64,000 nt of DNA from Planctomycetota bacterium (GTDB taxonomy: Bacteria; Planctomycetota; UBA1135; GCA-002686595): positions 1 through 64,000 of the forward strand of contig JAKVCD010000025.1 of NCBI GenBank assembly GCA_022446815.1, in the 5' to 3' direction. Every line of letters starts with the position of its first letter. Position 1 is the stretch's first letter. Below are positions 1 to 8,223 of this stretch, piece by piece. The notes under the pieces were generated by a model, which ran no database searches, was not told the DNA's origin, and saw nothing but the letters and a program-made list of their open reading frames with translations. A program made the position numbers and the translations under genes.

Positions 1-2
1 GC

Positions 3-1838
3 TACATGGCTCCGGGCGGCTGGGTCGTGCAGACCGACATCAACGCCGATCACTGGGTGCTGCACGCCATCGGCATGCGCAACGCCTATGACATCGCCTT
101 CAACTCCTTCGATGAGCTCTTCACCTTCGACTCCGACATGGAGTGGGACGTGGGCCTCCCGTGGTACCGCCCGACGCGGGTCAGCCACCTCGTGAGCGGC
201 TCGGAGTCTGGCTGGCGACACGGCAGCGGCAAGTGGCCCGAGTGGGCCCCTGACAGCCTCCCCGGCGTCGAGGACATCGGCCTCTCTTCCCCCACCGGTA
301 TCAACTTCGGCTACGGCGCCGCGTTCCCGAGCAAGTACCAAGAGGCGCTCTTCGTCGCAGACTGGGCCTACGGAACGATCTACGCCGTGCACCTCGAGCC
401 GTCGGGAGCGAGCTACACCGCGAGCTCCGAGGCCTTCGCCGTCGGCAAGCCGCTCCCGGTCACGGACACAGCGATCGGACCGGACGGCGCGCTATGGTTC
501 ACCACCGGTGGACGCCGCACCCAGTCCGGCGTCTATCGTGTGATCTACACCGGCGAGCCCACTCCTCGTACGGAACCCGGTCCTAGCGACCTCGCTCTCC
601 TCCGCACACAGCTCGAGACGCTCCACAGAGCGGGCGCTGATGGCGCCGTAGAGGCAGCTTGGCCGCATCTTGGACACGCTGACCGCTACATCCGCTTCGC
701 CGCGCGCACAGCGATCGAGCATCAAGACCCAGCACTCTGGCAGGAGCGCGCGCTCTCTGAGAGTGAGATGACGGGCGCCCAGAGCCTGATCGCGCTGGCG
801 CGATGCGGTGACCCCAGCCTCAGACCAGAGATCCTCACCGCCCTCGCGCCGATGAGCCTCGGGATGCTCGACGCAGTGCAACCCGACGAGACCCTCGCGA
901 TCCTGCGCGCCTACGAGCTCACCTTCACGAGGATGGGGACACCCAACGACAACGCCGCCCTGATCCAGAAGCTCGAGGCTGCTTGGAACAGCCTGAGCTC
1001 ATGGGACCCCGCCGTCACTAGAGAGCTCACTAAGCACCTCGTCCACCTCGGAGGCGAACGAATCGTCGCAGACTCGCTCGCGATCGCGCGGGCGACAGAG
1101 GACAAGGAGCTGCGCCTCGCGATCCTCTTCACCCTACGTCACGCCCACGTTGGCTGGACGCTAGACCTCCGGCGCACCTGGCTCGAGCTCTGCAGAGAGG
1201 CTAAGGCAGAGGGAGGCGGAGCGAGCTACCCCGGTTACCTAGAAGGCGCTCGTAAAGACGTGCTCGCCGGCATGACGGAGGGCGAGCGCTTCGTGCTCGG
1301 TGAGCTCGCAGCTGGGAAGGTCTCCGCCCCAGAGGCCAGCGCAGAGCCCACTCCGCTCGTTCACGATTGGACCCGAGCAGAGCTAAGCGCCATCGCCGCT
1401 GCGCGCGGCGACGAAGAGCTGCTACGCGAGGCTGGGCTCAAGGCCTTCACGAAGGCCCGCTGCGCAGAGTGCCACCGCTTCGAACAGTCCGGGGGGGCCA
1501 AGGGCCCGGACCTGACGGGAGCGCGACGACGCTTCAGCGCGACAGACCTAGTAGAGACTCTCGTCGCTCCCTCCAGCACGATCAGCGATCAATACGCTGA
1601 CGAGGTATTCGAGTTGGGTGATGACCAGCGGATCATCGGGCGGCTCTTGATCGACTCTGAAGGTGTGTATGTGATCGAGGCCGTGTACCCCGAGGAAGCG
1701 GTGCTCGAAGTCGACGCGGAAGACGTCAGCTCCAGGACTCCTTACGGGACCTCACGCATGCCTGAGGACCTCCTCGACGTCCTCTCTGAAGAAGAGGTAC
1801 AAGCGCTCTTCACACTCCTCTTAGGCTCTGGAGAGTGA
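3..1838 (+). CDS. PVC-type heme-binding dehydrogenase-like protein (5' end cut by window)
   Basis: The reading frame is already open at the left edge, so the N-terminus lies outside the window. The visible start has the look of a glucose/sorbosone-dehydrogenase-like beta-propeller (GMRNAYDIAF, LFVADWAYGT, TAIGPDGALWFT). A helical, HEAT-like middle follows, then a C-terminal cytochrome c domain with one heme motif CAECH (coded at about 1461-1475) and a likely Met ligand in TSRMPEDL. This order matches the planctomycete/Verrucomicrobia family of membrane-bound dehydrogenases with a putative heme-binding domain. These are exported proteins thought to pass electrons from sugar or alcohol oxidation. 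The substrate cannot be read from sequence. The next gene, an oxidoreductase, starts 30 bases downstream and may be co-transcribed. Confidence 0.8.
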   Translation, partial: YMAPGGWVVQTDINADHWVLHAIGMRNAYDIAFNSFDELFTFDSDMEWDVGLPWYRPTRVSHLVSGSESGWRHGSGKWPEWAPDSLPGVEDIGLSSPTGINFGYGAAFPSKYQEALFVADWAYGTIYAVHLEPSGASYTASSEAFAVGKPLPVTDTAIGPDGALWFTTGGRRTQSGVYRVIYTGEPTPRTEPGPSDLALLRTQLETLHRAGADGAVEAAWPHLGHADRYIRFAARTAIEHQDPALWQERALSESEMTGAQSLIALARCGDPSLRPEILTALAPMSLGMLDAVQPDETLAILRAYELTFTRMGTPNDNAALIQKLEAAWNSLSSWDPAVTRELTKHLVHLGGERIVADSLAIARATEDKELRLAILFTLRHAHVGWTLDLRRTWLELCREAKAEGGGASYPGYLEGARKDVLAGMTEGERFVLGELAAGKVSAPEASAEPTPLVHDWTRAELSAIAAARGDEELLREAGLKAFTKARCAECHRFEQSGGAKGPDLTGARRRFSATDLVETLVAPSSTISDQYADEVFELGDDQRIIGRLLIDSEGVYVIEAVYPEEAVLEVDAEDVSSRTPYGTSRMPEDLLDVLSEEEVQALFTLLLGSGE

Positions 1839-1867
1839 GCCGCTGCACTCCTTATAGGCATCGAACC

Positions 1868-2614
1868 ATGACTCAACGACACGTCGCCCTCATCACGGGC
1901 TCTTCCAAGGGCCTCGGCAAAGCCATGGCCTTCGCGCTCGGCGCGAAGGGCTATGCCGTCGCAATCAACTACTACAACGGTCGAGAGAAGGCTGAAGAGA
2001 CCTTCGCAGAGTTCTCTGCGGCTGGACATGAGGGGATGCTCATCCAAGCCAACGCCATCGACCCTGACGACGTAAACCGGATGTGCGCAGAGGTGAGCGC
2101 AGAGCTCGGGCCGATCGACGTCGTCGTGCCCAACGCGACGGGGCCGCAGCCGCTGAAGCCGATCGAGGAGTACGACTGGGACTTCTATCAGGAGATGCTC
2201 GACTTCTTCATCAAGTCGCCTTACTTGCTCGCGCGTGCGTGCATCCCTCACATGAAGGAGGCGCGCTGGGGACGGATCATCAACATCGGCTCGGAGGTCT
2301 ACGACCGCGGCGTCGCCCCCTTCTCCGCCTACGTCGCGGCTAAGGGCGGTCAGCGCGGGTGGACTCGCTCCATGGCTAACGAGCTCGCGCCTTGGAACAT
2401 CACAGTCAACATGATCTCACCTGGCTGGATCCCCGTGGAGCGCCATGAAGACGACCCCGAGGAGCTCAAGGCCGAATATCTCGCAGGCGTCCCCTTAGGC
2501 CGCTGGGGAGTCCCCGACGACATCGGCGCCGCCTGCGGCTTCCTCGCCAGCGAAGAGGCTGGCTTCATCACGGGCCAAACGCTCGTGGTGAACGGCGGGG
2601 TCACGACCTGCTGA
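1868..2614 (+). CDS. SDR family NAD(P)-dependent oxidoreductase
   Basis: Classical short-chain dehydrogenase of about 248 residues. The N-terminus holds the Rossmann glycine motif TGSSKGLGKA. The catalytic set is visible as Ser in IINIGSE and the YxxxK pair in AYVAAKGG, followed by the usual NMISPGWI segment. The C-terminus ends with FITGQTLVVNGG, typical of the 3-oxoacyl-ACP-reductase-like branch. An upstream in-frame ATG at 1835 overlaps the previous stop. I prefer 1868 because family homology begins at once there (MTQRHVALITG). The substrate is unknown. Its position behind the heme-binding dehydrogenase suggests a linked oxidation step, but this is inference. Confidence 0.85.
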   Translation: MTQRHVALITGSSKGLGKAMAFALGAKGYAVAINYYNGREKAEETFAEFSAAGHEGMLIQANAIDPDDVNRMCAEVSAELGPIDVVVPNATGPQPLKPIEEYDWDFYQEMLDFFIKSPYLLARACIPHMKEARWGRIINIGSEVYDRGVAPFSAYVAAKGGQRGWTRSMANELAPWNITVNMISPGWIPVERHEDDPEELKAEYLAGVPLGRWGVPDDIGAACGFLASEEAGFITGQTLVVNGGVTTC

Positions 2615-2666
2615 TCATAGACGCAGCGAGTTGCCCTCGGCACCTCGGAGAGGCAAGCTGCACTCA

Positions 2667-4052
2667 ATGAAGACCCGGCGCACTCGCAGCCTGCTCCTCA
2701 TCGCAGCCGTCCTTCATGGACTCGTCTACATGCTCCTCCTCCCGCCGTGGATGGGAGAGGACGAGCCTTGGCATCTCGAGTATGCGCACCACATCTCCAC
2801 AGGACATGCGCCGTGGGGCGGTGTTGAGATGTACGGGGCTGAACGTGAGGAGGACGACGACCGGCGCCTGATGCCGCTCTCCCAGCTTCAGGTGCGAAGG
2901 CGTATCGGAGGTCTCAGCACGGGGGAGATCCGTGACACCCAGGCACGAATCATCCAGTCCATGCGGGATGAGGACTTCTTTCGTCGCGTCGACTTCGCGC
3001 CGTGGCACGGCGGGGCGACAAACTTCGACCAGATCCAAGACGCATTCACTGCGACTCATCAGCCGCCCCTCTATTACGCTCTCGCCGCGCTGATCATGAA
3101 GGTGTCAGGCGCCGATGGGCCCCTCGAAGAGCTGAGACACGTACGCTGGCTCGGCTTCGCCTGCTATCTGGCGATGATCGCGCTCACCCTCTCTCTCGCA
3201 CGTCTAGTCACTAAGGACCTCGCCGTCGTCGCCCTAGCAGGCTTCGTCTGCGCTTGGCTCCCGATGCATGCTCGCCAAGCCGCGGTCGTAAACAACGACG
3301 TCCTCGCGAAGGTGGTCGGCGGAGCGCTCCTCTTAGCTGGCGCTTACCAGCTCTCGATCAAGCAAGGTCGACTCTCGCTGGCTTCTGTGCTGACCCTATT
3401 AGTACTGATCGTCTTCGCCTTCGCGACGAAGACGACCACCCTCGCTTGCGTGGTCTGCGCAGGCTTCGCGTATGTAGCTGCGCCTGCGCGAGGCGACGCT
3501 GGGAAGACCCTCTTAGCCGCCCTCGCTTGCGGCGGGGTCCTCGCTTTGGGATATGGCTACTGGCGCTACATGCACAGCCCCTCTCTGCCTACGAACTGGG
3601 AGGACATGAGCGAGCGTATTGGGCGCGGGCTCTCCACGACGAACCTAGAGGAGCTGTGGCGGACGAGCATTGGTGCCTTCAACTGGTACTCCCGTGACCT
3701 CCCGAGCGGACTCTCATCTGCCCTGCTCTTCATGGCCTCGCTCATCTTCCTCGGCGCCCTCTGGCGGATCTACAGTCCTAAGAGGAGCGACCGTGTCATG
3801 CTCCTGATGTGCTTCGCCGCAGTCCTCGCACAGGTCGCGATGATCACCGTGCGCGGCGTCAGCGCAGGCCGGTACCTCTTCCCCGTGCTACCCGCGATCG
3901 CCGTCTTGGCCGCTGTAGGCATGAACGCCCTCGGCCCCATCATGACGCGCAAGCGAGTGGTCTCAGGCCTCGTGATCGGCCTCATCGCCTACGACGCCGT
4001 CTTCTTATGGCGCGGCCTCTTGGTCGAACAGTACCTGGTCTGGGGAGACTGA
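2667..4052 (+). CDS. Polytopic membrane protein, glycosyltransferase-like (DUF2142/PMT type)
   Basis: A protein of about 461 residues with many hydrophobic segments. The first (LLLIAAVLHGLVYMLLLPPW) is followed by an acidic WMGEDEPWHLEYAHH stretch. An early periplasmic loop with acidic residues, then TATHQPPLYYALAALIM and a run of membrane helices, is the layout of DUF2142 and ArnT/PMT-like lipid-linked sugar transferases (GT-C fold). Acidic residues after the first helix would bind metal and donor in that fold. An ATG at 2631 exists, but 2667 gives a normal basic N-terminus before the first helix. The next gene follows one base after the stop, so the two are probably co-translated. The donor and acceptor are unknown. 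Confidence 0.6.
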   Translation: MKTRRTRSLLLIAAVLHGLVYMLLLPPWMGEDEPWHLEYAHHISTGHAPWGGVEMYGAEREEDDDRRLMPLSQLQVRRRIGGLSTGEIRDTQARIIQSMRDEDFFRRVDFAPWHGGATNFDQIQDAFTATHQPPLYYALAALIMKVSGADGPLEELRHVRWLGFACYLAMIALTLSLARLVTKDLAVVALAGFVCAWLPMHARQAAVVNNDVLAKVVGGALLLAGAYQLSIKQGRLSLASVLTLLVLIVFAFATKTTTLACVVCAGFAYVAAPARGDAGKTLLAALACGGVLALGYGYWRYMHSPSLPTNWEDMSERIGRGLSTTNLEELWRTSIGAFNWYSRDLPSGLSSALLFMASLIFLGALWRIYSPKRSDRVMLLMCFAAVLAQVAMITVRGVSAGRYLFPVLPAIAVLAAVGMNALGPIMTRKRVVSGLVIGLIAYDAVFLWRGLLVEQYLVWGD

Positions 4053-4053
4053 G

Positions 4054-5160
4054 ATGAAGTCCACGATCGCCTGGGGCTACTCAGCCCTGATCGCTGCGCT
4101 CATCCTGGGCGTCTCTGTCATTGGGCTGCAGCGGTCACGCCCGATGATCGATGTGCGGACGATCCCCCTGATCACCCATCACGGCGGCATCAACCCACAG
4201 AGCCCCCCCGGTGAGATCTTTGAGTGCTCTCAGGCAGGCCTCCGGAGGATCGACGTCCTCCTCACCCTCGTAGGCCAGACCCTAAGAGGCAACGTCACGA
4301 TGACCTTGCGCGCCAACTCACCGGGGGGCGTCGTCCTGCGTGAGGTCACGATGAAGCCTCCGGTCTCACCAGGAGTACCCAACTGGGCGAGCTTTGAGTT
4401 CGAACCCATCCTGGACTCTGCTGGTAGAGCCTTCCACTTCTCGATCGCACCCGCCGACGAGGCTGCGACCAAGCTCTCACCGTGGGTTCGTTATCACGGT
4501 CAGGTCGGGAGGAACGATCCGTGGGGTGACCGCTTCCTTGAGGCGGGCGCCACTCACAAAGGCGACCTCATCTCAGCTCACGCAGATCTGCGCGCGCTCG
4601 CCTTCCCCGTAGAGTCGATGTTCCCCGCGCTAGGTCGCGCGACCCTCTCCATCTTTGACGACCCAGACGCGAGCGCGCCGATCAGGACCTCGACCCTCGA
4701 ACTCCCGGACGAGACGCACCTCGGCTGGGCCTTCTTCGCCTTCGAGCCGATCGCGGAGAGCCGCTGGAAGCGCTACTACTTCGAGCTGAACGCGCCGGAG
4801 CACTGCCGCTTGATCGGCACTCAAGACGCGTCCATGCGTCCGATCCCTGTGCTCAAGAGTTTCCACGGGCGAGAGCTCGAGCGCTCTCAACTGCGGGGCA
4901 TGACGCGCGGCTCGTTGAAGCTGCCCGACCGCGACCTAGTCTTCCGCGCTTGGTGCGAGGATCCGTCGAGCGCGGTCCTGTCTCGTCTCAAGGAGCGCAC
5001 CGGCGGCGCGCTTTGGCTCGCAGCACTCCTCTGGGTCGCAGCCACCACGATCTGCTTGAGAGTCTTCGTCTTCAGCCAAGACACGGATGAAGCAGAGACT
5101 GAAGACTCTGGGCCACAGCGCGAGGACACGCAGACTGCCGTGACCCTCGGTGAAGACTAG
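4054..5160 (+). CDS. Hypothetical membrane-anchored protein
   Basis: I do not recognise a family. The protein is 368 residues with one hydrophobic segment at the N-terminus (ALIAALILGVSVIGL) and one near the C-terminus (LWLAALLWVAATTICLRVFVF). About 300 residues between them are probably extracytoplasmic, and a short acidic tail follows. The central part appears to contain two related beta-rich units: SFEFEPILDSAGRAFHFSI resembles FAFEPIAESRWKRYYFEL. The ATG lies one base after the stop of the polytopic membrane protein, which suggests joint function, perhaps as its partner in envelope glycan work. The stop codon overlaps that of the convergent lipoprotein gene in a shared CTAG. Confidence 0.55.
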   Translation: MKSTIAWGYSALIAALILGVSVIGLQRSRPMIDVRTIPLITHHGGINPQSPPGEIFECSQAGLRRIDVLLTLVGQTLRGNVTMTLRANSPGGVVLREVTMKPPVSPGVPNWASFEFEPILDSAGRAFHFSIAPADEAATKLSPWVRYHGQVGRNDPWGDRFLEAGATHKGDLISAHADLRALAFPVESMFPALGRATLSIFDDPDASAPIRTSTLELPDETHLGWAFFAFEPIAESRWKRYYFELNAPEHCRLIGTQDASMRPIPVLKSFHGRELERSQLRGMTRGSLKLPDRDLVFRAWCEDPSSAVLSRLKERTGGALWLAALLWVAATTICLRVFVFSQDTDEAETEDSGPQREDTQTAVTLGED

Positions 5161-7040
5161 AAGCGCAGGTAGCCCACTGCGAACCCGCTCGTGTCACCGT
5201 CGCCGTTGACGTCACCCACGACACCACCCTCATCCACGAGGAAGGCCGCGCAGGATGCGCTCAAGGGGTCAGCCCAGATCGACGTCCCTGAGAGTCCGTT
5301 GAGGAGGGAGACATTCACTGTCCTACCTGTCGTGAGCTCGCTAGCCCAGAGCATGTAGTCGAAGTCACTGCCGTTACCGTTCAGGTCTCCGCCGTTCTCG
5401 ACCTCGCTCACCCGGTAGTAGGCGTAGTTGCCTAGGATCATGATCCCCATCTCGTCGGGGTCGCCCCCGATCGCGAAGCCAGGGAACTCCATGAAGCCCG
5501 TGCCAGAGTCGAAGTAGGCGAAGGTGGGGACGCTGTCGACCTCATCGCCGTCACCGTTGAGGTCAAAGGGTGAGTCGTTCGACTGCTCGCTGAAGCCGAC
5601 CCCGACGCGGGCAGTTCCGGGGATCTCACCGAGCCAGGTCGCGACCACCCATCCAAAGTCCGGGTCATCGTCGTGATGAAAGGTCCACGCCGTCTCACTG
5701 GAGGGCGCGAGCCAGGCGACGAGGTCCCGATCTTCCACCCCGTGCCCGTCTTGGTCTCTACCATCCGCGCTCTCGTTGACGATGATCACGAATCGGTCCC
5801 CCATCTCAGCGATCTCACCACTGGATCCGCCGATGTTCCCGAGCGCGTGCAGTCGAGAGTCGTCGTTTTCGTGCGTCAGGTTGTTTCTGTCCGCGAGCAC
5901 CCAGCGAAAAACTCGATCGTTGAGGTCGCCGTCGCCGTTGAGGTCGCAGCCAGCCTCATCCCCCTCCCTCGAGACTGTACCTACGTAGCCGTCCGCGTAG
6001 ATGATCCGCTCTCCGCCCACGAGGCCTGAGTTCGTCACTGCGACGCCACCGTGAGTGACCTCGAGGAAGCCCATGAAGTGCAAGACCTCGTCATCGATGT
6101 CTGCGTCTACATCTCCGGGATGACATGGAGAGAAGGACCCGCCGACCTGCCCGATGGTGTTCAAGCTGTTGGTGGTCCCGTTGTCTTGATCGGACTCATC
6201 CACGAGGAAGGCCACGACCCAGTTGTGGACGCCGTCTACCTCCGCAAGGAGCGGCGTGTCACCGGCCGGCAGGGCCATGCCCACGGTGTAGAGGGGGTCT
6301 GGGTAAGCACCGAGAGCGACCTCATAGCTCGCGTCAAGCAGCGCGAGCACCCGCTCATCGAGCGCGTCCCCGTCCCCATTGTGGTCGACGCCAGAGCTCG
6401 TCTCATCAATGCCGACGAACACGAGCCCGTCCTCCTCAGCAAGGAGTTCGAGGTTCGTACCAGCCGAGACATCTTGGTTCAGGACGTAGACCGGCGTGGT
6501 CGGATTCGTCACCTCAAAGACCGCTAGCGAGGTGTCTGTAATCGTGGTCGAAGAGGAGGTGAGGGCCACTGCGAGCTCCCCCGTAGAGACCAGAGCGAGG
6601 TCGGCCGCGAGGTCCAAGGTGACCACGTACTCGGGGTCTGTCATCCCCACGGTCCAGTGGAGGAGTACGCGCTGGCCGAGGCCACCGCCGTCGAAGTCCT
6701 CGACGCCCTCGACCTCCATGACGTCGATATAGAGGTGGTCTTCTACCCAGACCATAGCCTGTGCAGCGACTCCGAGCTGAAGCTCGTCCCCAGTGATCAC
6801 ATCAACGACGACGGGGAAAGAGTCCAGCTGATCGCCATCACCGTTCGCGTCAAAGGCGTCTGAGTGCTGCTCGGACGCTAGGTAAGCGAAGAGATCCCCC
6901 TCGAAGGCAAATGAGGTGGACTGATCCGCGCCCCATGTCGTCGTCCAAGTCTGGATCGTCGGCGAGGAGCCGGCGTCATCTGAGCCTGAGCAGGCAGCTG
7001 CAGTGAGGGTGAGGAGGAGCGCTAAGGGAGTTCTGTTCAT
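5157..7040 (-). CDS. Lipoprotein with eight EF-hand-like calcium motifs
   Basis: A 627-residue protein with a lipoprotein signal (LLTLTAAACSG, predicted lipidated Cys17). It is rich in Asp, Gly and beta-strand-like sequence. Eight Asp-rich calcium-loop motifs of the DxNGDGD type are spread along it, at about residues 64, 219, 309, 366, 429, 493, 552 and 610, for example DANGDGDQLD and DLNGDGDEVD. Motifs of this kind bind Ca2+ in EF-hands, dockerins and thrombospondin type 3 repeats. Spacing of roughly 55-155 residues suggests one motif per propeller blade or beta domain rather than paired EF-hands. It is probably an exported, calcium-stabilised surface protein. The ligand or enzymatic activity is unknown. 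It is divergent from the five-heme cytochrome gene and convergent with the membrane protein gene on its other side. Confidence 0.6.
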   Translation of the reverse strand: MNRTPLALLLTLTAAACSGSDDAGSSPTIQTWTTTWGADQSTSFAFEGDLFAYLASEQHSDAFDANGDGDQLDSFPVVVDVITGDELQLGVAAQAMVWVEDHLYIDVMEVEGVEDFDGGGLGQRVLLHWTVGMTDPEYVVTLDLAADLALVSTGELAVALTSSSTTITDTSLAVFEVTNPTTPVYVLNQDVSAGTNLELLAEEDGLVFVGIDETSSGVDHNGDGDALDERVLALLDASYEVALGAYPDPLYTVGMALPAGDTPLLAEVDGVHNWVVAFLVDESDQDNGTTNSLNTIGQVGGSFSPCHPGDVDADIDDEVLHFMGFLEVTHGGVAVTNSGLVGGERIIYADGYVGTVSREGDEAGCDLNGDGDLNDRVFRWVLADRNNLTHENDDSRLHALGNIGGSSGEIAEMGDRFVIIVNESADGRDQDGHGVEDRDLVAWLAPSSETAWTFHHDDDPDFGWVVATWLGEIPGTARVGVGFSEQSNDSPFDLNGDGDEVDSVPTFAYFDSGTGFMEFPGFAIGGDPDEMGIMILGNYAYYRVSEVENGGDLNGNGSDFDYMLWASELTTGRTVNVSLLNGLSGTSIWADPLSASCAAFLVDEGGVVGDVNGDGDTSGFAVGYLRF

Positions 7041-7197
7041 GGCGGTGACTGAAGTTGCAAAGTCTGTACCAAACTCAACAGGATCCCCCTCTCTGCCGCT
7101 CTGGAGTGCAGGGAAGCTGCCTTCAGAGGCTTACTCTAGCAGGGAGTCAGGGCGGGCGCTTGACGGGCTTAAGTGGGGCACGGATCCTCAGGGAGAC

Positions 7198-8223
7198 ATG
7201 AGAACGCCCCTCTTGCTGTTCCTCGCGGCCTCCGCTGTTGCCGCTACGATCCCCCGAGAGATCCACCGGGAGGACCCAGAGTGGGTCCTCGAGACTCCTG
7301 CACCGGTAGACAATGGGGTCCTAGGCCCGCTCGAGGGCTGGGAACAACATGAGTGCGCAGCGTGCCACAGAGAGGTCACCCGGGAGTGGGCGAGCTCTCT
7401 GCACGCGCTCGCATGGGTGGACGAGCACTACCAGGAGGACATGAAGAAGGTCCGTCGCAAGAAGAGCTGCTACGGATGCCACATCCCTGAGCCCTTGCAC
7501 GGCTTCGCAGGGTTCATCCCCACCCCTGACCCAAGAGATGAGCACCGTGTCCACGGCATCGACTGCGCCGCATGCCACCAGGGTGAGGATGGTCAGATGC
7601 TCGGGCCCTGGGGCGCCCACACCGACGCCCACCCCTCTGAGAAGAACAAGAGCTTCACCAGCGAGGGGGCGAACCGCCTATGCATCGCTTGCCACGCGAC
7701 AAACATCGGGCCGGTTATCGGGGTCGCGAAGGGCTTCAACGAGACACAGGTCGCGAAGGACGGCGGGAGCTGTGTCGGCTGCCACATGGCCATCGTGGAG
7801 CGCTCTCACGCGATAGACCCCGAGACTGGCGAGGCCTCCCCTGTACGGGTGGGACGAAGCCACTTGCTCCAGACTCCGCGTGATCCAGCCTTCCTACGCC
7901 AGGCCTTCGGGATCAGGGCGCACCTTCGCGACGGCAAAGTCATCCTCTCGATTGAGAACCGCACAGGCCATCGGGTCCCAGGGCTCGCCCAGCGGACTCT
8001 AGAGCTCCGCTTCAAGCTGCTAAGCGGAGACGGAGAGACTCTTGAGGAGATCCGTCACATGATCGATAAGCGACGGTATCTACCAGTGGATGTTGCGCTT
8101 GAGCTTGAGTTTGAAGGGGTCGGTGAGGCAGTGCTCGCTGAAGGCGACCATGATGCGCCGGGCTTCCCCGAGCCTGTCCGCTTCCTCGACGAGACCTTCC
8201 CTGTGCAGCATGAGGGAGAGTGA
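7198..8223 (+). CDS. Secreted five-heme c-type cytochrome
   Basis: The protein is about 341 residues with an N-terminal signal peptide (MRTPLLLFLAASAVAA). Five CxxCH heme-binding motifs are visible at residues 53-57, 91-95, 123-127, 162-166 and 192-196 (CAACH, CYGCH, CAACH, CIACH, CVGCH). Further His residues could be distal ligands. The heme domain resembles the cytochrome c554-like multiheme fold. After about residue 210 comes a beta-rich C-terminal domain without heme motifs. It is likely periplasmic and used in electron transfer; donor and acceptor are unknown. The frame is open back to 7003, but the signal peptide shows 7198 is the start. The next gene overlaps by 14 bases and is probably co-expressed. 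Confidence 0.8.
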   Translation: MRTPLLLFLAASAVAATIPREIHREDPEWVLETPAPVDNGVLGPLEGWEQHECAACHREVTREWASSLHALAWVDEHYQEDMKKVRRKKSCYGCHIPEPLHGFAGFIPTPDPRDEHRVHGIDCAACHQGEDGQMLGPWGAHTDAHPSEKNKSFTSEGANRLCIACHATNIGPVIGVAKGFNETQVAKDGGSCVGCHMAIVERSHAIDPETGEASPVRVGRSHLLQTPRDPAFLRQAFGIRAHLRDGKVILSIENRTGHRVPGLAQRTLELRFKLLSGDGETLEEIRHMIDKRRYLPVDVALELEFEGVGEAVLAEGDHDAPGFPEPVRFLDETFPVQHEGE

